Shown here: piece by piece, positions 17,801-30,092 of the stretch | Layout of the letters: each line of letters begins with the position of its first letter | Position numbering within the stretch: the first letter of the stretch is position 1 | Assembly (NCBI GenBank): GCA_963930655.1 | Contig: OZ005603.1 | Span: 26,364,201 to 26,428,200, forward strand | Length of the DNA stretch: 64,000 nt | From: Myrica gale | Lineage: Eukaryota > Streptophyta > Magnoliopsida > Fagales > Myricaceae | Direction of reading: 5' to 3' | Notes under the pieces: model-generated | Seen by the model: the letters and a program-made list of their open reading frames with translations, nothing else | What the model was told of the DNA's origin: nothing | Database searches by the model: none | Position numbers and translations under genes: made by a program

Positions 17801-17880
17801 TCAACCCCAGGATGTAATGAGTCGACATCGAGGTGCCAAACGACTCCGTCGATAAGAGCTCTTGCCTCCAACTCAAAACA
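17801..17880 (-). rRNA. Fragment of organellar (mitochondrial-type) 26S rRNA
   Basis: On the minus strand this reads gagctcttatcgacggagtc, gtttggcacctcgatgtcg and actcattacatcctgggg, the conserved peptidyl-transferase-proximal part of bacterial-type large-subunit rRNA (E. coli has a close match). The gagctcttatcgacgg form looks more like plant mitochondrial 26S than plastid 23S, from memory. Only ~80 bp is recognisable, so this is a nuclear insertion of organelle DNA (NUMT), not a working rRNA gene. How far the organellar DNA extends on each side (possibly 17590-18060) cannot be told by eye. Confidence 0.65.
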
Positions 17881-18371
17881 GAACAGAACGCTCCTTCCGC
17901 AACGCGAGGCCGATATGTTTCGTAGCAGCCAAGAATGAGTTCGATCCATTAGGTTTTTCGATTTGTTCAAAAAAGAAACGAGAGACAAAAAAACATCTTT
18001 GATTACGATTAAAAGGAACAATCTCGTAAAATTATCGTTTTATTCCCCCTGCCTAATTTTCATTTCGTAGGAGAAAGGAAGAAAGCTGAATTCACTCTTT
18101 TTTGTTTGATAGAGGTTTTTTGATTACTAATAAAAAATATCGGTAAAAAAATTATCCGCATAATTATTTTTACAATTGAATCTTCTGTTACAAAATGTTT
18201 AACTTTGATGAATATTTATATTTTTGAGACTAAATATGACGATTTTGATAGTTTGGACATTTTTTTAACTTTTAAAAATAATTTTGGGATTAAAAATGAA
18301 TATCCCTATATATTATGAAAGTTTGATAGTTTGGACATTTTTTTAACTTTTAAAAATAATTTTGGGATTAA

Positions 18372-18570
18372 TGGTATGTTTGAGGGTAAAAATTTTGGGT
18401 ATTGAGATTTGAGAAATATTATAAAATAAAGATATGTTATTGGAGTTGGTGAAAAAGTAAAGAGAGAGAAGATTTTAAATAAATATTATAATAATAAAAA
18501 ATTATGTGGTGAATTTTTTATTAGTAAACCTAAAATTTTGAGCCCAATTTATTGGGGCTCAAACATGCCC
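18372..18570. mobile_element. Tourist-like MITE
   Basis: A 199-bp element with inverted ends tggtatgtttgag and ctcaaacatgccc, flanked by TAA on both sides (18369-18371, 18571-18573). The terminal sequence and 3-bp target duplication fit PIF/Harbinger-derived Tourist MITEs. It lies about 150 bp beyond the WRKY stop codon. Confidence 0.7.
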
Positions 18571-18725
18571 TAAAAATGAATATCCCTATATATTATAAAA
18601 GAAAGTATTCCTAGCTATATATATTAAACTGGCTCTAGAAGCTACATATATCATCTTGACAGAGTCCACATTATTAGCCATGAAGGTTTTTCACCCACCA
18701 TACAAAACTTATACAAGATCTAATG

Positions 18726-20659
18726 CTAGATGCCTACACCAGAACACGTAGCAGAGTTATAAGTAGTAGCAAACCAAGACAGAGAAGAAGGTGAAGTAGG
18801 AGGCGAGCGGTAAGACGAACAAGACGAGGAATTTGAGGTCGACGTGTTCATGTTGGGAGGATTCCGAATCATGAAGGGCACCACATCTTCAAGCAACCCC
18901 TGCGGTCCCATTCCCTCTCGGTCCCATTCTTGTCGGCAGATCTCCTGAGCTGTGCTTAATGGCTGAGGCGTAGTCAGATCTGCCGGGCTTTCATCGGGTT
19001 CCGGCGTTTGATGGGCTTCATGGTCTTGGGCTTCTGAGGATGTCATCTTGGGCCTCTTGATTGTTGGATTGGCAGACTGGGCTTGGCCGGGTAACAAGTA
19101 TGGGTAGGCAAAGTGTAGGTGGAGCCCTTCATAAGTGATGATAAGCGTCTCCGCGTCCTCACTGGACCTCTCAACCTGCTTCTTTGCACTGCACCTTGGG
19201 TTTGTACACCTGTAATAGCTCCTGTATCCCATCAAAACCACAAAGAAAGATGAGAAAAAAATAATATTTTATCTGACCGAGTTGCTTCACGTCGATCTGA
19301 TTGCATTCATGTCGTTTCACCATCAAGTTATAATAGGGCCTCTTTTTGCATCATATTTAGCACGTACAATAAATGGAATAGGTCAGTGGTAGTAATTAGT
19401 TCAGAAATGGCATGTCGTTTTAATTGTCGCTGCACGTAAGCAGACTTCTAGATTGATAAGAGAAGGGGCAGAAACAAAGGGGCAAAATTCGTCATTCGGC
19501 AAAAAACAAAGTACACGCACGGATTACTGGTGGAATTTTTTCTTATTTGGGACTTAGAAGGTCGACATAACTGACCAGAGAGCCCCAACCATGCATGGTT
19601 TCCATCCGTTTGCAGTGGAGAACTAGAACCATTACGTCTATCTGAAGAAATCGGAAACATTTATGGTTTAAGGGACTGTGTTGTTCTCTGTTAATTAATA
19701 TGAAGATATTTCCGGATATGGATGGCTGCTGAAACTAAAAGAATACAACATTAGAGGTGGAAAAGTGTATAGCTAGCTTTCTGAGACATGAGTTTCGAAT
19801 GGTCTTTCCAATGGAGCAAAGGCACCATTGCAGGGCGAGGAGGAGGTAATTAAGGTAGTTCATACGATTCAGATTGGGGCCTTACCGACCATGGTGATCG
19901 ATAGACCATTTTCTTTAGGAAATAGATGGTCTAATAAGACAAACGTCTGTCCTGTCTAATGAATGGATCCCCGGTACCTTACATTATTATTAGCCTCGAA
20001 ATGCACATGGGAAAAGAAACCGCCTAGAATGGAACCCACCTATGTTTTCATGTCAAGATGAATCAGATCACATAAATTTCAACATTTGCAGTCTTGGTTC
20101 CCAAGAATCCGATAACCAAAAAGGGAATAAGATATCAGAAGAAGTTACGTACCTAGGATTTCGACTATTCTTAATGGATTTCTGTCCATATTTCCTCCAT
20201 TTATATCCATCGTCGGCCATCGTATTCCCATAGCTCTTGATTTTTAGAGTGTACCTATTCTCAACCTTACTCAAACCTCTTTCCAATACAGAAATTCTGC
20301 AGCAGAAAGTAAATATAAATATATACGTATCAAACGCGACACGAATACGATATATGCAAGTTGTGGCAATATTAAGAAGGTTAATCTAATTAGGGAAGTT
20401 CAAACCTGGCTTGTGAAAGCTCTTGGGGTAGGTCTGTTTTGGTTGTCACTGATAATGCGTTCTCAATATCTTCGATGGTAGGCCCGGAATAGACAGTGGA
20501 GATGAGCCAGTTAATAGTCTCCTCGCTCAAAGCACTGGTATTTGCCGGTTCGGTGGTGGTGTTCTCCGGTAGCACAAAGAAAGGGGACTGATTATCGAGA
20601 AGCTCTCTGACAAGCTCGTCTTCCAACCCATCTGACCAAGTAGCCATTATTTCCTCCAT
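18726..20659 (-). CDS. WRKY49: WRKY transcription factor, group IIc (WRKY49-like)
   Basis: Nuclear DNA-binding regulator recognising W-box (TTGAC) sites. Three exons: 20406-20659, 20153-20296, 18726-19221; 894 nt, 297 residues. The WRKYGQK heptad is at residues 118-124, and the zinc finger is C138-X4-C143-X23-H167-X1-H169, the group II pattern. The second intron splits the domain after NPR, the usual site for group IIc. One odd residue: SIKNSRNPR where relatives have SIKNSPNPR. The C-terminal part is rich in Ser, Thr and Pro (TSTSNSSSCSSYRSPPTSP). The acidic N-terminus (MEEIMATWSDGLEDELVREL) and the domain variant resemble Arabidopsis WRKY49 from memory; family membership is certain, the number is not. 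Confidence 0.9.
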
Positions 20660-20674
20660 CCTTTTCTATAGGAT

Positions 20675-20906
20675 AACTAGGACGTCAACCGTGCATTAGA
20701 AGAATAGGAACAAAGTTTAGCTGTCAAGATAGAGAAGAAGCTGAAGAAGAAGCTGGAGAAAAATAATGATAAGATGTGAGAATATATATCTACAAAGAGA
20801 AAATGTGGAGCAGACGAAGAGAAAACTTGTGATGTCTACGTGTTTGCCTATTGACTTTAAACAAAGAGTTGGTGTGTTTCTATTTTGTATGTATTCGGCT
20901 TTGACT
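20675..20906. promoter_or_regulatory. Cluster of W-box cores upstream of the WRKY gene
   Basis: TTGAC cores occur at 20851 (ttgactttaa) and 20901 (ttgacttagc), and on the other strand near 20674 (gacgtcaacc). They lie 20-250 bp upstream of the WRKY start codon and could allow self- or cross-regulation by WRKY proteins. The motif is short, so chance is possible. Confidence 0.35.
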
Positions 20907-23226
20907 TAGCTAAGAATTCCACCCGTGTCAGTGTGTCAAACGGTAACATTTTTTGTGTTAAATGCACATGGGGTAAATCCAATGAAATTTCACAAGTTAT
21001 TTGTCAACTAGATATGATCATGGGCGCTGTCACATTCTCATAGTACTTATCTCTTGCTTTTAATGTTGCATTGTCTGTATTTTCATTTGGCGTGCCTTTT
21101 GTCTTGTTATATTGCTTCTGATGGCATGCATAGATGCATTATAAGGTGGACCAATGCTACCTGACCCACGATTAGAACTCAACACGAAGCAAAGGTCAAC
21201 CACTAAAGAATTCTTACAAACACGTACCCTTCACATAAATTTTTCAATCGTTTCCCATGCCCTCTGAATTCTTTTAAGGCAAATTGAACATATATTATAG
21301 GCTCGGTACTGATTAAAGTGGAAGCTATATCTATAAATTATTCTATAGTTAGTGAGAAATTGTTATAAGGATGTATACCCTATATATAGTAGTAGCTTTT
21401 GTTAGAGTTGGGCAACTTCTTAATTACCAATCCGATAGTTTAAGAAAAAGAGATTCTTAATTAACCCCATCAGGCATAGTTTCAGTGCTAGACGTCTCTG
21501 TAAATTAATTGGAACTACTGCCACTGTAATTAAGTACTCATTAATAAGTTTCCCTTTACCAAATGGCACGAAACACCCACCTTATTAACCGAAAAGGAAC
21601 AATATTAACTTAAGCTAATAAACATGAGCCTATAAGAACTTAACACGTTGCAGATTCGCCATCCCAGAAATGGACAAGTAAAATATGCTCTTAGGATCAT
21701 CTACCCCTGTTAATTATGCACCCACCATAGCTGTTCACTTTTAAGAATTCTATCTTTCAGCACAAGACGTTCATCCGGGTGGTTGCTTCGAAGTTAGGGA
21801 ACTTTTGGTCCTGCTTGGCTTTGACTTTGTGCATCCTATAAAACCGCTATAAGGGACTGCGACCCTACTGCGTAAGGACAAGCGGGGTTGACTGTCAGAG
21901 TGGGCTTAGGTTAGCTGCTGAGCCGTCGGTTAGCGAGGGAGGGAGGGAGGGTTGAAGTGGGCGCAGGTTCGAGACCAAATCTTTGTTGACGTGTACGAAA
22001 ATAACCCCCCAACAAAAGTCAACCCCCGTTCTATATGGGGCGAAATGGTTCGTGTGAGGAGTCCCACAGGGAATAGAGAGGATCACGTGTGGAGGATGGA
22101 GCGGTTCAAGCTGTCCATGTCCTGCCCTGGTGTCGAGCCCTATGCCCGAAAGGTGACGGTGTAAGTTGTAACCGACCAGTCTTTGGACTGGGGGGCAAAA
22201 CAAAAAGGGCCAGGTCTGGGTGGGTCCCTGCTATAGGCAACTTCCTAATCGTCCTTTGGACATAGACTTCAGCAATTCTTCTCTTTCTTTTCGTTTATCG
22301 TTCGACATAGAATTTAGCAATTTCAATCAATCAGTTCCGTTCGTTTCTGAGTAAAAATTGTAGGATTTTAGAGTAGTATTTTATTAGTTTTTTTGTAAAG
22401 TGAAGAGAGAAATGATTTGATTTAATTGTTTAATAAAAAAAAATTTGAGTTATGTGAAAAAATATAAAGAGAGAAAATTTATGTTGAATAAAAAATTAAA
22501 AAATTGTTGGAGATTGTGTAAAATGTATTAGTTTTTGTGTTTGAATTCTGAATATGTTCGATAGTAGATTTGTGAATATACTTAGAATCCTGAAAAAAGT
22601 GTGAAAACGAACATATCCCAGGTTTTTTTTAGGGTGGTTAAAATTTTAGACATTAAGGTCGATGAAAAAGTAAAGAAAGAGAATATTTTATAATGATGAT
22701 AAAATTTTAGATAGATAAAATTTTGTTACGTAAATACAGCCATAGACTCTTTTAATTTATTCAACAATGACCAAATACAGTCGCCCACGCATACCCCTAT
22801 GCGTTGAGCCGTGGCTAAAACAAAAGAAAACAAAAACAAAAACAAAAACAAAGACCGTTTGAACTTTATAAATAGGTTGTTTTCTTATTGTTCTGTACAA
22901 AAGAAATCGTTGAAAGTGCAATCTTGTAATTTTAGGACATAATATAATATAATTTATTGTTTTCTAGAAAAATGTTTTTGACGGGTTTATGTATGTGACT
23001 ATTTAGTTTTAACGGGTAAATTTAACCAAGGCTCTATTTATTAGAAGTCTAAAGTGCAAGGGGGTAAAATTTCCAATTTAAAAGAGGAGGGGGACTACAT
23101 TGACAGTTACATTAAACTTCATGAGTTCTATTTATTAAAAAGATAATATTTTTGTGGTACTTGCTCTAATTTACTATTAGAAAACAAAAAAAATGTAAAC
23201 AAGAAATATTATGGGCCTGTGGTCAG
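20907..23226. other. Intergenic, no gene seen
   Basis: Spacer upstream of the WRKY gene. It contains a GC-richer block at 21840-22220 with a ggttcgagacc match to an RNA polymerase III B box (21966-21976) but no convincing tRNA fold. A relic of the MITE family seen at 18372 lies at about 22620-22740. No coding gene was recognised. Confidence 0.45.
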
Positions 23227-25274
23227 TAGGGCTGTTCAATCTAGTGCCGGTTTTGGACAAAACCGGAACCTACACCGGATATGCCGGTTTTTAAAAAAAT
23301 GACACCTACACCTACACCGTTAAGAGCAAAAACCGGCCCTTAGCGGTGACAGTTTTAGCGATGACGGTTTCCGGTAATCCTATATTCATATTGAGCTAAT
23401 TTTTTAACATATTACGCACATAGAAAATATAAACTCTACACTAATACAATCTAATCCAAACTAATATAATCCAATCCAATCCAAAATCAATAATACAATC
23501 CAATCCAAACTAATACAATCCAATCCAAAATCAATAATCCAACCAGTTCAAGGCAAGAAATGGGAACGTATCTCCAACCAGATCAAGTCAAGAAAAACAA
23601 ACTTTATATGCATAGTTAGAAAAATAAATATAATATATAATATGGAAAACAAAACCGAAACCAAACATCAAAGCTGTGTCCAACATAGTTACATTACTTA
23701 CATAACCCAACAGTTAACATGGAAACAACAGTTAATCCAACACCAAAGGAGAATCTAAAAAGAGAATGTGACTGCTAATGAAGTTCAACCAATTACATCA
23801 ACCTACATTTGAGAAAGCAATCACCAAAATACATCGAGATGGGTAAGTGGTAACTCCTCCAAAATCTCTATTCGCTCTCCGTCCCTAAGATGGGGGTGGG
23901 GGTAGAGGAATGAGTTATCAGTTGGGGGAGATATCTCTTCTGGACAAACGAAAGCAAAATGTTAAAAGCGAGACCAAAGAATAAAAGGTATCAGGGCAAA
24001 GAAGAAATAATCAAGGAAATACGAAACATACTTGATGGCCCAAATTCTTCTCCAATGCATGGAGTTTAGTCTGGAAGAGGACCAGTGTGAAGCACTAAAA
24101 CAATGCAAAGCTACATAGAGAAAAAGAAAGGTTTACGCGTAAAGAGACTCCTTTCTGTACCAGAGAGATGTCTAGCTTTATTTATCACAGCTTGAATGTG
24201 GGCTTGGAAGGGTCGGATACTTCTAACTTATTTCTAATGAAGCACATGGATATTTCTAATGAAGCACAGGCTGCAACATGGTGATTTGTTGGTTTTGATT
24301 GACTCACTAGATGACTGTTACTCTGAATCAGTTAATGTACATGTTCTTTCTTTCTTCATTGATCTCTTTCCAGGAGAATTATGTCCTGGTCTTAAACAAA
24401 AGACACAAAATAAGTTCCTGGGCATTGGATTTACTAACAGCATACAAAACTTCCTAACTGCATGACCATGATCAGTCTAAAATCATATGATTAATGTCCG
24501 CACAGCAAGATTGTGCATTGATGAAAGTCATTGCCCACTAACATAAACTAAAAGTCATTGCCCACTAACAGAAACGTTCTTCAGACACATTCCAAATTCA
24601 TGAAAATTAAATTACCAGCAGATCTAAAAGTCATTGCCCTCTCACACGAATCACATCAAACGTAACACACCAAAAGCATGTTTAAAAGTCATCAACAAAG
24701 CAACAAACCCGAGTGCCCAGATCTAAAAGTCATCAACAACCTAAGCAACAAACCCAACTAAATTAGAGGCAGCACACAAAGCTAACCTGGGTCTTGGGCC
24801 ACTGCTACTGTGCGCCGGACGGTAGGAGAGGGAGGGGCCGGAAGGGAAAGAGGAAGACAGGACTGGGCACTCGGTCGGCGACTCGGCAGTGGGCAGGGGG
24901 CATGGGCACTCCGTCGGCGACTCGGCAGTGGACACTGGCAAGGGGCAGGGGCTTAGACTTTAGAGTTAGGGCTAAGAAATTGGGAATGACCGAATGGGAT
25001 TCGAGAACTTGAGTGTTGAGGAACGGCACAATATTCACTTCAAATGCTACAAAATGCGCGTTTCACCGTTCACAACTTCACGTTATGTTTTTTTTAAAAT
25101 AAACCCGGTTTCCTGGGGTCCGGGTTCCCGGTGTCGGGTAATCCGGGAACCGGGATTACCCCCGGGATTTCAAAAAAAAAAAAAAAGCAAACCGGCACCG
25201 CCACTGCCTTGTCGGTACCCTGACAACCCGGTGCCGGTGCCACCGGATTTTTCCGGTGGCACTGAACACCCCTA
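23227..25274. mobile_element. Non-autonomous hAT-like element C
   Basis: A 2048-bp element starting tagggctgttcaat and ending cactgaacacccctA, flanked by a perfect 8-bp target duplication gtggtcag (23219-23226, 25275-25282). Subterminal CCGGT/CCGGTGCCGG motifs are plentiful at both ends. A GC-rich block at 24800-24960 holds two imperfect copies of a cggcgactcggcagtg unit. There is no transposase frame. The intact duplication suggests a fairly recent insertion. It ends 299 bp before the SMR start codon, so it may contribute promoter sequence. Confidence 0.85.
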
Positions 25275-25573
25275 GTGGTCAGGATATGGTAAATTGGAGA
25301 CGGGTCCACCTGCAAATAACAGAGTATCACGACCCATAAAAGAATGCCCTGCAAATCCCAATCATCTTGACCCATTTCCAGAAATAATAGTGATAAAATG
25401 CGATGCAGATTCGAAACCGGCAGTTTCCCGCGCAAATTACACCGACTCGCGTTGGGCGCCGCCCCTTTTGAAAACTTTAATCCTCGGAGCTCAGGGTCGA
25501 GAGATCTTCGTCGAATTACGTGATCTTTTTGGGAAGTCAGGGAAAGTTAGAGACGGTGATCGCACAGCTGAGA

Positions 25574-25789
25574 ATGGAGGTGAGCCAGAAATCTGAGGAC
25601 GGGTACTGTGTGACTCCGAAGCACCCTGAACATCAGATTCCGGCGCTCTCCGTTTGCCCACCGGCGCCGAAGAAGAAGTCGCCGTGTGGAAGGATCCAGT
25701 ATCCATCGAATAATAGGTTTTTCCAGCCACCCGACCTGGAGGCCTTGTTTGCTAGTCTATTTGCCTCCGGAAAGCGTAGCCTTGGCTAG
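25574..25789 (+). CDS. SMR: SIAMESE-related (SMR) CDK inhibitor, small
   Basis: A single-exon frame of 71 residues starting MEVSQKSEDGYCVTP. It carries the SMR signature CVTPKHPEHQIPALSVCPP followed by APKKK, and a C-terminal FFQPPDLEALF motif like that of several SMR proteins. SMR proteins bind cyclin-dependent kinases in the nucleus and push cells from mitosis to endoreduplication, often under stress. An upstream in-frame ATG at 25520 would add 18 residues (MIFLGSQGK...) of 5' leader-like sequence; I prefer 25574 because the family starts near the TP motif and this ATG is followed directly by conserved-looking sequence. The gene is short for the family (often 80-130) but complete. The hAT element upstream leaves little native promoter. 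Confidence 0.75.
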   Translation: MEVSQKSEDGYCVTPKHPEHQIPALSVCPPAPKKKSPCGRIQYPSNNRFFQPPDLEALFASLFASGKRSLG

Positions 25790-28373
25790 TTTCGTGTTTG
25801 TTTGTTCTTTGCTTTTAATTACGCGAATACGTGTAATATATGTTAGGAACATGAAAATTTCTTTGATTTAATGTAGGAAATCATAATAAATCACTTTCCT
25901 TCGTAAACATCATGCGATCTTCATGTTTTTCGTTTTGCTCTTTGATCCCTTTTACGCCAAAAATGAGAGATTCATGAATGGGGGGAGCTGGCAAATAAAA
26001 AATCTGTAGGCTCAGAATCGGTCGTTCTGTGAAAGTTGAGTTTGGGAGAGAAGGATGCATGCACAGATCATTTTCAGTTTCTTCTCCATTATCTTGTATA
26101 TGTTCTTCCTACTTTCTTTTCCCACGCAAATTATGCAATTTTTCCTTCGTTAGCTGTAATAATTCGGGTGAATTCCTTCCTCATCTTGGGTCGATTTGAC
26201 CACCAAAATTAGTCAGAGTACTCTTCCAGTCTATTATGATCAGTACGAGGATAAGTTCTCAGAGTGTATCAAACTAGATTCATGCGTATCTGCTCGAAGA
26301 ACAGGTTCATAAGGCGCAACCTTGTCTATGAAAATGCTGGATGACAATCGAGCTGGTATGGTTTCAGGTGATTTGCTCGAGTCTGTTCTAATTTAGTGAA
26401 TTGAGCGTTACTTCCAACCTCATGGTGTAAAAAAAAATGTAATTTTTTTTGGTACAACCTGTAAGCGTTACGAATCGCATCCTGGTTTAGGTACTCTGGT
26501 TGGTCTTAGTTATTTGTCACCGCCTGCTCAACATGCAAGTCAAGTACACGTCAGAGTGGGGAGAAGGGGAAAACGAACAAAACCCAAAAGGAGGCCGGAC
26601 CAAATACCGAACATGGGCCGGATACGATCCAACATTTGATAGGCTTGGGCCTATGGGCAAAGGCCCAAATATCATCCCACCGAATTGAAGATTTATTAAT
26701 TTGGATATACAATTTTTCATTCCAAATTAATAAATTTTTCACGTGTTCGTGGAGGGTTCCTTCTTTCCTTGCTGTGCTCGTCGCCGTTGTTTTGATATTC
26801 CCAGCGGCGCATGGTGGTCACGCGACGGTGCCTCTTGTTGCCGGTGTTATGGCCGCTCTGGTTGCTCGTGGTGGAGAGTGTTCCGTCTCCTTTGTTGGTT
26901 TCTGTTTTGTTTGGTTGTTGTTTGTTGTTGTTGGTCTGTGTTTTGTTTTGGTCCGGCTCCTGCGTGAGCTTTATCCGATCCATTGTGGATCTTGTCTGCC
27001 CTTCTATGAGCTTTCTGTATCGGGCTGTGGTGCTTTCCTTACTGGCATGTAAAGGTTCTGGTAGTTGTATCTACCGTGTCCGGCCGTCGCAACCACTGTT
27101 TTGCATGGAGCATATAGCAGCTTCAACCTATCCGTTATAGGATCCCGCCGGTGATTATCGTCTGATCTTTGTATCGGTTCCTCTTTGAAACATGACTTAG
27201 AAAAAAAAATACAATTTTTCATTAGCTTTGGAGAGATTAATGATTGTTTGCTGCTAAATGACCAAGAAAATTTGACCAGCTTTGACGGATCAATTGACGC
27301 ATCAATCAGGAAACACGTGTCTACTGAACGACACATCAATCATCTAGAGCTTTTCTAAATTCTAATTACAAGCTCTCTTCACCATTTGCATATGTTTCTA
27401 CTGAACGACAGCTCAACCCTTTGGACCTTTGGTATGCTCCTTAAAGGGGCCGGGGGCAGATACAAATCATTTTCGTAAGTGGCTAGCTGGTCATCACTCT
27501 CTCGATCCCAACTGAGTTGGCACAGGGGGGTGGAGAATTTTTTTTTTATTCATTAATGTTCACCAACTAGACCAACATATATCCCAACGGCTGTTTTTGC
27601 CCTTTCAACGTCGACAGATTTCGTGTTTGAATTCAACTATAATCTCTATTCTATTTTTGTCTTGTCGTTACAATATTCAAGCCAATGCATGCATGCGTGG
27701 AAATAGCTAGCAAACCTCTGCTTTGGGTATAATATTTCCAACTACTACAATATAATTTTCTAGATGGGTTGAAGTGGCTCATGATCATGATGGATGCTCC
27801 AAGTAGTACTTTGTTTGCTTTCATGGAACTCATATTATATTATACATATGGCGAAAAATCTAGCAGACTCCATTCCTTCGTTCCAAAGACAAAACAGATC
27901 ATGGAAAAGAGGCCCCCATTGATTTTGAATGAAGGAAAGTAGGAAATACTCCTACCAAGCTCTGCGGTAGAAGCTAGCCGTACTTCAACTACCCCTGCTC
28001 CTTCAGTAAGCTAGCTAGCTAGTCTAATTTTCTTTCTTTTTCTGGGATACATTAATCTTATTAATAAGCCATAATGGGTTTCAATACCATTGAGCTGATA
28101 GCATTGTTCGTACATATTTTTCCCAAAGAGGGGAGAGATGATCATGATATGAAAATTGGGTTTAAATAGTTACTACACACCAAAATGTCAAATTTCTACT
28201 CTACCTCCAATTTAAAATGTCAAATTTCTTTCCATATAATTTAAGGTTATGTTACCTGAAAACCAAAATGCCCAAAATTATAACAGTAAAGCTAGCTAGG
28301 TGTAAAAGGTTCCTCTTTCACTCCCTGTCATGCAGGTGCCATTATATATATCTAGATGAATGCGAGTAATGAT
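25790..28373. other. SMR downstream region, no gene recognised
   Basis: Contains the SMR 3' region, then a 26540-27340 block with several overlapping open frames on both strands. That block is GT-rich around 26890-26950 (repeated TTGTT), which explains hydrophobic frames; none shows a known domain. From 27340 to 28373 it is AT-rich spacer with a poly-T run at 27538-27548. No gene is claimed. Confidence 0.45.
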
Positions 28374-28381
28374 CCAACATG

Positions 28382-29307
28382 CAGGGGCGGAGCTAGGGAG
28401 GGGCCAGAGGGGGCCATGGCCCCTACAAAATTTTTGTGAAATTTTTTTTAGTATATATATTTAGAGATTTGACTGAAAAAATTTACAATTGGCTCCTCCA
28501 AAATTTTGATATTTCTATTTAGTCTCCCAAATTAAAGTCCAACACATTTCCAATGGATCTAAACTTGGATCCTAATAATGCATCTAACTTCTTCAATATT
28601 GATGATATTTGTAGACTTGTTGACAAATTTTACCACGAAAATTTAACAGAGTAAAAAAAGATTAAGTTGAAATATTAATTGTAAACCTTTAAGTGTGATG
28701 TGTCTCACAATCCCGATTTCAAAAGTTTGTCTACAATTTCTGAGTCATGCCAAAAATTGGTGGAAACAAGAAGGTCAAATTTTTTCCAGTTGATTGATAG
28801 ATTGATTTGTCTTGTGTTAACTCTTTCAGTTTCAACAGCTACTACAAAACGAGCTTTTCAGTCATAAAAATCATTAAACAATACTTTGCAACAAGATGGA
28901 AGATGAATTTCTTGCATATTCTTTGGTTATCTATATTAAGAAAGAAATTGATGCAACTGTTAGCACATAAATGTTAATAGATGATTTCGACTCTTTAAAG
29001 AGTCATCAAGTTGTTTTGTAATAGGAAATTAGTATGCTTTTGTGTATTTTTTTAGTATATCTATATAAGATTTATTTTTGTGGACTGTAATAAGAAATCA
29101 GTATGCTTTTGTATACTTTTTTGAGTATATCTACAATCAATTAGATAAGAAAATTTTGTGTACATGTTTTTAGTTCTAAATCAAGGTTAACTTATGACAA
29201 AATATTGCTGCAGATTTTTTATGTCTTATAATATTTGAATGTCATTTTTAATATTATTATTTAATTAGTTTGGCCCCCCTAATAGAAAAATTCTGGCTCC
29301 ACCACTG
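28382..29307 (+). mobile_element. hAT (Tip100-like) remnant with dimerisation domain
   Basis: Starts caggggcggagctag and ends ggctccaccactg, inverted ends of the Tip100 type, with flanks ccaacatg (28374-28381) and ccaactgg (29308-29315) matching 6/8. Near 28790-28970 the plus strand reads RLICLVLTLSVSTATTKRAFS, then after a frame break KMEDEFLAYSLVIYIKKEIDA, which is the C-terminal hAT dimerisation domain. Stops and the loss of the rest of the protein make it a dead copy. It lies ~440 bp upstream of the laccase start at 29745. Confidence 0.8.
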
Positions 29308-29595
29308 CCAACTGGAGTATTATATATATCCGAGTAATTGACTTATTAACTGCATAATTAAGACATCTTAATTATCCTTATTAGGGGAATATATATTACA
29401 CTTGAAATTGAGTTAAAACAATAAGGAGAAGGTCATTGTGGTAATCAAACTTAATTTAGATGCAACAGAAAAAAAGTCTTACTTTATCAATACTCTAAAA
29501 TTCAGCTTGACCAACAGCTAAGCGGACCAGACAAGGCGACCATGACAATAGTATATGAAAACTCCTGCTTTCCTTTGGCCACCTAATTTATCCTC

Positions 29596-29604
29596 TATAT
29601 ATTA
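29596..29604 (+). promoter_or_regulatory. Likely TATA box of the broken laccase
   Basis: TATATATTAA lies about 150 bp upstream of the ancestral start codon at 29745 in an otherwise less AT-regular stretch, at a reasonable place for a core promoter. Function is inferred from position only. Confidence 0.4.
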
Positions 29605-29848
29605 AGCCTCACCGGGCATGCTACATATCACTGCACACAAAGGTTCTGACCTTAACCCCTATATCTTGTCGTCACAAACATAGACAGGAGAGAGAGAAAG
29701 AAAGATCAGGGAGAGGGAGGGGAAGAGATCCTAGGGATCGAGACATGGGTTCCTCCAATGACGTTCCTGCATTGCTTCAATGGCAGCTCTGCTCTTTGGG
29801 TTTTTCCTATTATCCTTAATGCCAGAAGTTACTGTAGGGATAACCAGG

Positions 29849-30092
29849 GAGAACGGATATGGTGTTAAGCAGGAGGGTGTGAAGCAATGTGAAGCAATGG
29901 TCAGGATCGCACAAAAACTCATCCGACGGTCCACAATCAGCCAACACATTAATGAGGCCAAACCCGGTTCATTTTGAGCAAACCGGTCGAATTTTAGTGT
30001 AAAGGTTAGGGATTCCATTTTGAATCCCCATTTCGCACCCACCCCTTTCCAGTGAAGACCCATTTTCGTTGCCACCCCTCCCTCAGTCGCTG
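29849..30092 (+). repeat. Left terminal inverted repeat of the Mutator-like element
   Basis: About 244 bp that is almost the exact reverse complement of 34970-35210, ending near ccctccctcagtcg. The high similarity of the arms implies a young insertion. Confidence 0.9.

Noticed and set aside
21966-21976. tRNA gene suggested by a perfect B-box (ggttcgagacc)
   Set aside because: No acceptor stem, anticodon loop or convincing A box could be placed around it; at most a SINE relic.
26636-27140. Hydrophobic open frames that look like membrane proteins
   Set aside because: They derive from a GT/TTG-rich tract and overlap on three frames; no recognised domain.
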